In this document: positions 7,925 through 13,544 of the stretch, in pieces | How positions within the stretch are numbered: the stretch's first letter is position 1 | How the letters are laid out: each line of letters starts with the position of its first letter | DNA from: JAGNRR01 sp964389575 | GTDB taxonomy: Bacteria; Bacteroidota; Bacteroidia; Chitinophagales; Chitinophagaceae | Length of the DNA: 27,693 nt | Reading direction: 5' to 3' | Assembly (NCBI GenBank): GCA_964389575.1 | Contig: CAYMFF010000040.1 | Span: 1-27,693 of the forward strand | The notes under the pieces: generated by a model | What the model saw: the letters and a program-made list of their open reading frames with translations, nothing else | What the model was told of the DNA's origin: nothing | Databases searched by the model: none | Translations under genes and position numbers: made by a program

Positions 7925-8239
7925 ATGGAACAAATAATTCAATTTTTTACAGAGAACTATAATATGATAACGATCGTTATCTTGTCTATTTTCTTAGGAA
8001 TAGAAGTAATTGGCCGAGTACCTAGTGTGCTGCACACTCCTTTAATGAGTGGTGCCAATGCGATACATGGTGTTGTAATTATAGGTGCAATAATCATTAT
8101 GGGTCAAGCGGAAAGTGATGATTATGTTGCACTAATACTTGGATTTTTAGCTGTTATTTTAGGTACGCTTAACGTAGTGGGCGGATTCGTTGTAACAGAT
8201 AGAATGCTAGAAATGTTTAAGAAAAAGAAGAAAGATTAA
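7925..8239 (+). CDS. pntAB: NAD(P) transhydrogenase subunit alpha part 2 (membrane)
   Basis: A 104-residue membrane subunit with about three helices (near 15-30, 45-60 and 68-90). Together with PntB it forms the proton channel. Conserved family segments are GIEVIGRVPSVLHTPLMSGANAIHG and NVVGGFVVTDRMLEMF, separated by two of the helices. The ATG is 1 base after the pntAA stop, indicating translational coupling. Its TAA stop (8237-8239) lies inside the first copy of the ATTAAATGTCA repeat and is followed immediately by an in-frame ATG. Normally pntB would follow directly. Here a four-helix-bundle gene element intervenes. Confidence 0.93.
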   Translation: MEQIIQFFTENYNMITIVILSIFLGIEVIGRVPSVLHTPLMSGANAIHGVVIIGAIIIMGQAESDDYVALILGFLAVILGTLNVVGGFVVTDRMLEMFKKKKKD

Positions 8240-8276
8240 ATGTCAGGAGATTAAATGTCAAATGTCAAATGTCAAA
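8235..8276 (+). repeat. Left arm: ATTAAATGTCA x2 and AATGTCA tandem repeats
   Basis: Four copies of AATGTCA, at 8239-8245, 8254-8260, 8261-8267 and 8268-8274. The last three are head-to-tail. The first is set apart by 8 bases. ATTAAATGTCA occurs at 8235-8245 and 8250-8260. Bases 8251-8269 (TTAAATGTCAAATGTCAAA) are the exact reverse complement of 8656-8674 on the right side. The pntAB stop codon falls inside this arm. Confidence 0.85.
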
Positions 8277-8287
8277 GATTTCATTAA
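8240..8287 (+). other. Two in-frame mini-ORFs joined by TAAATG stop-start junctions
   Basis: The pntAB TAA (8237-8239) abuts an ATG at 8240. That frame reads MSGD and stops with TAA at 8252-8254. This stop abuts an ATG at 8255, whose frame reads MSNVKCQRFH and stops with TAA at 8285-8287. That stop abuts the ATG (8288) of the four-helix-bundle gene. All four frames are the same. The layout would allow ribosomes to terminate and restart, passing from pntAB into the inserted gene. The peptides themselves are probably not functional. Confidence 0.4.
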
Positions 8288-8653
8288 ATGGATAGTAGAG
8301 GATTAGACTTAGAAAAAAGATGTTTGCGTTTTGCAAAGAATAGTCGCGAGCTTGTAAAAAAAACGGAGTTGAGTATTTGGAATAAAAACTATGCCAATCA
8401 ATTCATCCGATCATCATCTTCAATTGGTGCAAATTATATTGAAGCTAATGAGAAATTCAGTTTAAAAGATTGCATTTTTCGAATGAAGATTGCTAGAAAA
8501 GAAGCAAAAGAGACTTCATATTGGTTAAATTTAATCGAATCAAATAATAGTAAACAGCAAGAACTACTTCTTAAAGAAGCTATTGAACTCACTAAAATAC
8601 TTTCAACAATCATTTTAAAACTAGAACAAAAGAAAAAGATGGCCAATGCCTGA
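8288..8653 (+). CDS. Four-helix-bundle protein, 23S rRNA intervening-sequence (S23/IVP) family
   Basis: A 121-residue, lysine-rich, all-helical small protein. The family signature RSSSSIGANYIEAN is at 41-54, and KIARKEAKETSYWLNLI at 67-83 is the third-helix signature of the TIGR02436-type four-helix-bundle family. These proteins are encoded in 23S rRNA intervening sequences of several bacteria and are common as free genes in Bacteroidota. They share a fold with the Avd accessory protein of diversity-generating retroelements. Biochemical function is unknown, with nucleic-acid binding proposed. The gene lies between pntAB and pntB, and its TGA ends 2 bases before the right inverted-repeat arm. 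It has no evident link to transhydrogenase function. Confidence 0.88.
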   Translation: MDSRGLDLEKRCLRFAKNSRELVKKTELSIWNKNYANQFIRSSSSIGANYIEANEKFSLKDCIFRMKIARKEAKETSYWLNLIESNNSKQQELLLKEAIELTKILSTIILKLEQKKKMANA

Positions 8654-8655
8654 AT

Positions 8656-8691
8656 TTTGACATTTGACATTTAAAACTTTGACATTTTAAT
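8656..8691 (+). repeat. Right arm: TGACATT repeats, inverted relative to the left arm
   Basis: TGACATT occurs at 8658-8664 and 8665-8671 (tandem) and at 8680-8686 after an 8-base spacer. This mirrors the left arm, where the outermost AATGTCA is also 8 bases from the tandem block. Bases 8656-8674 pair perfectly with 8251-8269. TGACATTTTAAT at 8680-8691 pairs with 8235-8245 with one bulge. The arm ends 4 bases before the pntB ATG, so pairing could affect pntB translation. Confidence 0.85.
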
Positions 8692-8695
8692 TATT

Positions 8696-10141
8696 ATGGA
8701 AAACACTATCCTTCTTCTGGCCTATCTAATAGGAAGCATAACCTTCATTATCGGGCTAAAAATGCTCTCCCATCCTGAAACTGCGCGCAAAGGAAACTTA
8801 GTTGCGGCAGCTGGAATGATACTAGCCATTTTTGCGACAATCTTTTTATACAAAGATGAAAGCGGAGCAAAACTTGGAAATTATATATGGATATTTGGTG
8901 GCCTAATTATTGGTACTGTAATTGGAACATTAATAGCAAAGCGTGTTCAAATGACTGCTATGCCACAAATGGTAAGTCTGTTTAATGGAATGGGTGGTGC
9001 TTGTGCGGCCATTATTTCTATTGTAGAGTTTAAGCATTTAATGCAAACTTCTTACAGCGTGGTTCCTGGTTTTCATGATTTAGTAAATGAACCAAGTAAT
9101 TCAAGACTAATGCTTCTAGTAATCCTTTTAGGCTTAGTGATTGGTACGGTTTCATTTACTGGATCTATGATTGCCTTTGGAAAATTGGATGGTAAAATAA
9201 AAGACAAGTTCTTACCCGGTCAGCAGGCAATTAATATAGGATTATTAGTTCTTATAAGTATTCTAATAATCGCTATTATGATGGGTTGGTTTGCGAGCGC
9301 ACCTGTTTTATTCTATACCTTGTTAGTAGTTTCTGCTTTATATGGCATTTTGTTTGTCATGCCCATTGGTGGTGCCGATATGCCAGTAGTGATTTCACTA
9401 TTAAATTCGTTTACTGGAGTTGCGGCTGCTTTCGGCGGGTTCTTATATGACAATCCGGTAATGTTAACGGGTGGAATTTTAGTCGGGAGCGCTGGCACTA
9501 TTCTGACCATGCTAATGTGCTCAGCTATGAATCGTTCGCTGACTAATGTTATTGTAGGAGCTCTTGGTGGCAACAAAGGTGGTGGTCCTGCAGGAGAAGT
9601 TGGTGACAAAATGCACAAAGAAATTAATGTAAGTGACACGGCAGTTCTTATGGCATACTCAAAGAATGTAGTGATTGTACCCGGCTATGGATTGGCAGTT
9701 GCTCAAGCGCAACACACTTGTAACGAACTTGAAAAGACATTAGAAGAAAAAGGTGTGGAAGTAAAATATGCAATTCATCCTGTGGCGGGTCGTATGCCTG
9801 GGCATATGAATGTTTTATTGGCAGAGGCCGATGTGCCTTATGATAAACTGTTAGAGATGGAAGAAATCAACCCAGAGTTTCCGAATACTGATGTAGTGCT
9901 GGTATTGGGTGCGAATGATGTTGTAAACCCTGCTGCTAAAACGGATAGCGCTTCTCCTATTTATGGTATGCCGATATTGGAAGTTGAAGATGCGAAACAC
10001 ATTATTGTAAATAAGCGCTCTATGAAACCGGGTTATGCCGGTATTCAAAATGAACTGTTTTATCAACCCAAAACATCCATGCTTTTCGGCGATGCAAAAA
10101 AGGTGTTAGGCGAGCTCGTTAGTGAATTAAAAAGTATGTAA
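8696..10141 (+). CDS. pntB: NAD(P) transhydrogenase subunit beta
   Basis: A 481-residue subunit with about eight or nine membrane helices in the first 290 residues, then a cytosolic NADP(H)-binding domain III. That domain shows VIVPGYGLAVAQAQH, HPVAGRMPGHMNVLLAEA, the NADP signature GANDVVNPAA and the C-terminal KRSMKPGYAGIQNELF block, all standard. With PntAA and PntAB it completes the proton-pumping transhydrogenase. The ATG at 8696 begins MENTILLLAYLIGS. The gene is separated from pntAB by the 457-bp inverted-repeat element, an unusual break in an otherwise tightly coupled operon. Confidence 0.95.
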   Translation: MENTILLLAYLIGSITFIIGLKMLSHPETARKGNLVAAAGMILAIFATIFLYKDESGAKLGNYIWIFGGLIIGTVIGTLIAKRVQMTAMPQMVSLFNGMGGACAAIISIVEFKHLMQTSYSVVPGFHDLVNEPSNSRLMLLVILLGLVIGTVSFTGSMIAFGKLDGKIKDKFLPGQQAINIGLLVLISILIIAIMMGWFASAPVLFYTLLVVSALYGILFVMPIGGADMPVVISLLNSFTGVAAAFGGFLYDNPVMLTGGILVGSAGTILTMLMCSAMNRSLTNVIVGALGGNKGGGPAGEVGDKMHKEINVSDTAVLMAYSKNVVIVPGYGLAVAQAQHTCNELEKTLEEKGVEVKYAIHPVAGRMPGHMNVLLAEADVPYDKLLEMEEINPEFPNTDVVLVLGANDVVNPAAKTDSASPIYGMPILEVEDAKHIIVNKRSMKPGYAGIQNELFYQPKTSMLFGDAKKVLGELVSELKSM

Positions 10142-10164
10142 GCTCCAAAGCTGCGTAATTATAA

Positions 10165-10572
10165 ATGTCAATTACCAAAAAACTAATCCTTCTTTTTAGC
10201 TTAGGACTTGTTTTAAACTTAATTATTCTTTTTTCTGTTTGTCAATACTTTTCATTTGACACAAAAAGTGCTATTTCTATTTACGTTGCTTCTGCCTTTG
10301 GCTATTTTTCAAAAAGTGTACTCTTTATTCTGCTTTTTATTTTATTCAACTATGTTGTAAAAATTATAGACGCTAAATATTGGTTTGTTTTTGCACCTAC
10401 CATGTTTTTTGCCACATGCTTCTTGATCGTAAAATTGTTTTCCATTGAAGGTCTTTATTTTGATCTTTCAGCAGGATACTTTTCTTATGTACCGCATTAT
10501 ATTTCACAGTTAATAACCACACTGCTTTCGGGTGTAATCCTAACAGTTTTCATCAGACCATGGCCAAAATAA
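10165..10572 (+). CDS. Small hypothetical membrane protein, four helices
   Basis: A 135-residue protein with four probable membrane helices (about 7-27, 40-63, 72-92 and 108-130), short loops and a basic end (FIRPWPK). It starts 23 bases after pntB on the same strand, so it may be a trailing cistron of the pnt operon. I recognise no family. The layout resembles generic four-helix integral membrane proteins with no visible catalytic residues. Coding is supported by the uninterrupted frame, hydrophobic pattern and neighbour spacing. Confidence 0.6.
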   Translation: MSITKKLILLFSLGLVLNLIILFSVCQYFSFDTKSAISIYVASAFGYFSKSVLFILLFILFNYVVKIIDAKYWFVFAPTMFFATCFLIVKLFSIEGLYFDLSAGYFSYVPHYISQLITTLLSGVILTVFIRPWPK

Positions 10573-10672
10573 GTTCTTTTGGCAGCTCGACTGCTTAGTG
10601 AAACTTAAATTAATTGAGGAACAGGTTTTGATTAAATCTTAAAAAATAGAATGACTGGAAGCCGCAACATTA

Positions 10673-11743
10673 TTAGTCCTTTACTACTTTTTGGCTAAAA
10701 CTATATCCTTCAAAATCCGTAAGATTCAAAAGATAAGTTCCCTTTGCAAAGGACTTCATAGGAATCCATTCAGAGAATGTTCCATTTTCGAAAACGATTC
10801 TTCTCTTATAAACAATTTTGCCCTGCATATCAGCCAAAGTAAATTCTAGCATGTCTAATTCGCCATTTTGATAATTAACATGAATACCATCCTTAGTAGG
10901 ATTTGGAGCGATATTTAGCGTACTCTTTTGGTCTATATAAATATTTATAGAATTGTGAAAATCTTCTTTCCCTTCAACATCCACCGAGACCAATCTATAA
11001 AAATTATTTCCAATAACAGGCTCATAATGTTTAAAACCATAATTTAATTCTGAACTACTTTCCCCCTTCTTTGCTTTAGACTCTATGCGCGCCAATTTAT
11101 CCATTTTATTATCCTCTACTCCATAGTATAGATTGAAGTGACTGGAATTAGTTTCGGCTGCAGTTGACCAATTTAGCAAATTGTAACCAGCATATTTTTG
11201 ACCCGAAAAATTTATTAAGTCTACTCCCAATCCAATAGCAATTGTATAGGTGAACCCACTCGTATTATCATCTCCTACATTATTAATCCCTACCGCTGTT
11301 GGTGCCGGAACCAAATTAACATTAAAACCATTCGTTTGAGCAGCCGTCGTAGAATTTGAAGTTGCTTTATAGTCCAAGTTAATTACTCCACTGGCATTAG
11401 CCGGAATTGGCTGATTTTGGATACCAATAACGGAATTTGCAAATGCATCATACACCCATGTAAAATAAGATTGCATGCTACCCGTTACTCCAAGATTAGT
11501 CATGGCTGGATTCGGGATACCGCGCAACAATGAAATGCTAATTTGCATTTCCTGTCCTGGAACATAAGGCAAAGCCGAAGTGCCTGTATTGCCAAAGTCG
11601 AATGAAAATATGGCAGAACCATTATCTTGAGCAAATGCCATAGGCGCAGGAGCTATAGAGCCATTAGACACGTAGGGATTATAAATTTGGGCCAAAAGCG
11701 ATGATGGCAATAGAACAAACAAAAGAAGGTGTAGGGTTTTCAT
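10673..11743 (-). CDS. Secreted protein with T9SS type A sorting domain
   Basis: A 356-residue product with signal peptide MKTLHLLLFVLLPSSLLA, cut before QIYNPYV. Residues about 20-170 are a beta-rich region of no recognised family, with YTIAIGLGVDL near its end. Residues about 175-260 (GYNLLNWSTAAETNSSHFNLYYG, then FYRLVSVDVEGKE) look like a fibronectin-like module commonly placed before sorting domains. The C-terminal region from NIAPNPTKDGIHV to the end is a type A sorting domain, which directs type IX secretion to the cell surface or outside. It is transcribed alone, convergent with the pntB-side gene and divergent from dcd. The substrate is unknown. Confidence 0.85.
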   Translation of the reverse strand: MKTLHLLLFVLLPSSLLAQIYNPYVSNGSIAPAPMAFAQDNGSAIFSFDFGNTGTSALPYVPGQEMQISISLLRGIPNPAMTNLGVTGSMQSYFTWVYDAFANSVIGIQNQPIPANASGVINLDYKATSNSTTAAQTNGFNVNLVPAPTAVGINNVGDDNTSGFTYTIAIGLGVDLINFSGQKYAGYNLLNWSTAAETNSSHFNLYYGVEDNKMDKLARIESKAKKGESSSELNYGFKHYEPVIGNNFYRLVSVDVEGKEDFHNSINIYIDQKSTLNIAPNPTKDGIHVNYQNGELDMLEFTLADMQGKIVYKRRIVFENGTFSEWIPMKSFAKGTYLLNLTDFEGYSFSQKVVKD

Positions 11744-11758
11744 ATAAAGTATTTAAAG

Positions 11759-11774
11759 ATTGCCCGTAGGCAAT
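11759..11774 (-). repeat. Small hairpin upstream of the T9SS protein gene
   Basis: ATTGCC and GGCAAT form a perfect 6-bp stem around CGTA, 15 bases upstream of the start codon at 11743. It may lie in the leader of that gene. No T-run follows, so it is not a terminator. The remaining gene-free stretch 11775-11977 is AT-rich, and I see no other structure or ORF in it. Confidence 0.3.
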
Positions 11775-11977
11775 TAATTTTCAAAATCGAGACCAATATT
11801 ACATTGGAATAATATTATAAATTTTAAAATATTAGTTAAGACAGAAAAAAGATTGAATAGTATGTCAACAAATAAAGAATCATTTTTTTCTACAAAAGCC
11901 ATGATACGAGTAACATTGCAATGCAAGCTAACAAGAGCTGTAAAATAATACTACGATAAAAAACTAAATAACCGATT

Positions 11978-12514
11978 ATGATTCTTTCGGACACTCGCAT
12001 ACTAGAAGAAATAGAAAAACAAACGATTAAGATAGAACCTTATGATCGTGCGGAATTAGGTTCAAACTCTTATGATGTTCATTTGGGCAAAAACTTGGCT
12101 ATCTATGTAGATCATGTAATCGATGCCAAAAAGCATAATGAGATAGAACATTTTGATATTCCTGAAGAAGGTTTTGTTTTAGAGCCAGGGCGCTTCTACC
12201 TAGGAGTGACTGAAGAATATACCGAGACCCATGCGCATGTTCCTTTCTTAGAAGGGAAAAGCAGTACAGGTCGTTTAGGGATTGACATTCATGCCACTGC
12301 CGGAAAAGGTGATGTAGGCTTTTGCGGAAATTGGACTCTAGAAATTTCAGTAAAAGTTCCTGTGCGAGTATATGCTGGCATGCCGATTGGGCAACTGATA
12401 TACTTCCCAGTAGAAGGAGAAATAGAAATTCCCTACAATAAAAAGAAAGGAGCCAAATATAGTGGTCAGCCAAACCGCCCTGTAGAAAGTATGATGTGGA
12501 AGAATAAATTCTAA
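11978..12514 (+). CDS. dcd: dCTP deaminase
   Basis: A 178-residue cytosolic enzyme that deaminates dCTP to dUTP for thymidylate synthesis. The active-site block EGKSSTGRLGIDIHATAG (92-109) carries S95, S96 and R99. The catalytic glutamate is E122 in WTLEIS. The R-to-E spacing of 23 residues equals that of the E. coli enzyme (R115, E138). The N-terminus MILSDTRILEEI and RAELGSNSYDVHLG (24-37) are also typical. I cannot tell from sequence alone whether it has dUTPase activity as in bifunctional archaeal relatives. The next gene starts 8 bases downstream. Confidence 0.92.
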   Translation: MILSDTRILEEIEKQTIKIEPYDRAELGSNSYDVHLGKNLAIYVDHVIDAKKHNEIEHFDIPEEGFVLEPGRFYLGVTEEYTETHAHVPFLEGKSSTGRLGIDIHATAGKGDVGFCGNWTLEISVKVPVRVYAGMPIGQLIYFPVEGEIEIPYNKKKGAKYSGQPNRPVESMMWKNKF

Positions 12515-12522
12515 CACAGGAC

Positions 12523-12999
12523 ATGTGGCATCTCGATAACTTTAGTAATGAAAAACTGATTGACATTGTCAAGAATTACAAGTTGTATAAGTACGAAACT
12601 TCTGTAAAATTTGAAGCACTTGAGATTTTAGAAAGCCGAGGAATCTATCCTGAAGACCTTGAAATTGTTGGTAATGAAACTGAAGCCCACAACTTTAAAG
12701 TAAAAAGTTTTTATACCAATTTTGAACGCAACTCAATTATCGCTTTCGTCCTTTACGTAGCCTTAGTCGTTTTAAATTTTTTCGTAAATTCCTATGCTGT
12801 TTTTTTTATTTTCCTAAGCTTATTAATCGCATATTTCGTAAGTCTCATTGTTTCTTTTATTAATCAAAAAGATTTCTATAAAGCAATAAACAAACCGGGT
12901 GAGGCAAGTGGCGTTCTTATTTATTTGGCTGTGGGGATGCCACTATATCCAATATTTTTCTTTTTTGCATTAAAACGAATGCGAGAACATTTCCATTAA
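12523..12999 (+). CDS. Hypothetical membrane protein downstream of dcd
   Basis: A 158-residue protein. Residues 1-60 are soluble and contain YETSVKFEALEILESRGIYPEDL, a short helical motif seen at the N-terminus of various Bacteroidota membrane proteins. Two adjacent hydrophobic helices follow (about 72-90 and 92-113), then a third near 131-151 and a basic tail (KRMREHFH). It begins 8 bases after dcd and is probably co-transcribed. I do not recognise a functional family. Confidence is in coding status, not in role. Confidence 0.65.
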   Translation: MWHLDNFSNEKLIDIVKNYKLYKYETSVKFEALEILESRGIYPEDLEIVGNETEAHNFKVKSFYTNFERNSIIAFVLYVALVVLNFFVNSYAVFFIFLSLLIAYFVSLIVSFINQKDFYKAINKPGEASGVLIYLAVGMPLYPIFFFFALKRMREHFH

Positions 13000-13055
13000 G
13001 TTGAAAAACTATCGAAATTCTAATGACTAGGAAGTCAATCTAATCGTTTGGGGTG

Positions 13056-13063
13056 TAACTTTG
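13056..13063 (+). promoter_or_regulatory. Putative -7 box TAACTTTG immediately upstream of ccmE
   Basis: TAACTTTG fits the TAnnTTTG consensus and ends 4 bases before the ccmE ATG. Transcription from it would start at or within a few bases of the ATG, giving a leaderless or nearly leaderless mRNA. No clear -33 TTTG is at the usual distance. Confidence 0.4.
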
Positions 13064-13067
13064 TGTC

Positions 13068-13460
13068 ATGAAAACTTCTCATATTATAATATTGGTGGTC
13101 ATTGCGGCGGCTTTTGGTATAATAGTAAGTATGGTAGGTAGCTTCAGTTCCAAAGAAACTTTTGAAACTGCTGCTAAAAAGCCAGGCAAAGAGTATCAAA
13201 TTATTGCCAAATTAGATACATTAAATAATGCCATGGAATATGATCCAATTCAAGATCCTAACCGTTTTGTTTTTTATGCAACTGATGAAGCAGGTCAAAC
13301 GCAAAAAGTAATTTTCACGGGTGCCAAACCCCAAGATTTTGAACGAAGCGAACAACTAACTATGACTGGCAAAATGGAAGGCGAAACCTTTAAATGTCGT
13401 GAAATTCTTATGAAGTGCCCTTCAAAGTATAATACGGATCAAATTGCTATTGGAACTTAG
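13068..13460 (+). CDS. ccmE: Cytochrome c maturation haem chaperone CcmE (CxxxY type)
   Basis: A 130-residue membrane-anchored protein: one N-terminal helix (about 5-24), then a periplasmic OB-fold domain that holds haem for transfer to CcmF. The domain is recognised from VIFTGAKPQDFERSEQLTMTGKM and FKCREILMKCPSKY. In the E. coli protein the haem-binding motif is HxxxY. Here the same position reads CPSKY (C117 to Y121), so cysteine replaces the histidine. CxxxY forms of CcmE are known from Desulfovibrio and archaea. The gene lies 84 bases before ccmF, which supports the call. ccmB and ccmC are not in the window. Confidence 0.85.
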   Translation: MKTSHIIILVVIAAAFGIIVSMVGSFSSKETFETAAKKPGKEYQIIAKLDTLNNAMEYDPIQDPNRFVFYATDEAGQTQKVIFTGAKPQDFERSEQLTMTGKMEGETFKCREILMKCPSKYNTDQIAIGT

Positions 13461-13544
13461 ATATAAATGTCATTCAATAAATTTCAGATGTTTAACTCTA
13501 CGACTGTTTTCAATTTTCAACTATTAATTATCAAATAAAAGAAA

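Larger units (their letters stand above)
8235..8691 (+). mobile_element. Putative IVS-like element: inverted-repeat-bounded four-helix-bundle gene in the pnt operon
   Basis: A 457-bp unit separates pntAB from pntB. Its ends can pair as 11 bp (8235-8245 with 8680-8691, one bulged T), a 5x5 internal loop, then 19 perfect bp (8251-8269 with 8656-8674), with the four-helix-bundle ORF in the loop. In 23S rRNA, intervening sequences have complementary ends, may encode this same protein family, and are cut out by RNase III. Here the same layout sits in a protein-coding operon. I see no transposase and no clear target-site duplication, so mobility is inferred from position and architecture only. Confidence 0.5.

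Noticed and set aside
8239..8274. Tandem AATGTCA repeats as a CRISPR array
   Set aside because: The 7-base units are head-to-tail with no unique spacers and no cas genes nearby.
8288..8653. Four-helix-bundle gene as an Avd protein of a diversity-generating retroelement
   Set aside because: No reverse transcriptase, template repeat or variable repeat is in the window. The sequence fits the free-standing family as well.
8235..8691. Transposon or insertion sequence with transposase
   Set aside because: No transposase is encoded and no target-site duplication can be seen. Only the inverted-repeat architecture suggests mobility.
11744..11977. RNA gene in the intergenic region between the T9SS gene and dcd
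   Set aside because: The region is AT-rich with only one 6-bp hairpin. I found no tRNA-like or other known structured RNA.
12099..12572. Long minus-strand open frame opposite dcd (157 codons)
   Set aside because: It is a shadow of dcd and the next gene. The translation resembles no known family, and dcd has intact active-site motifs.
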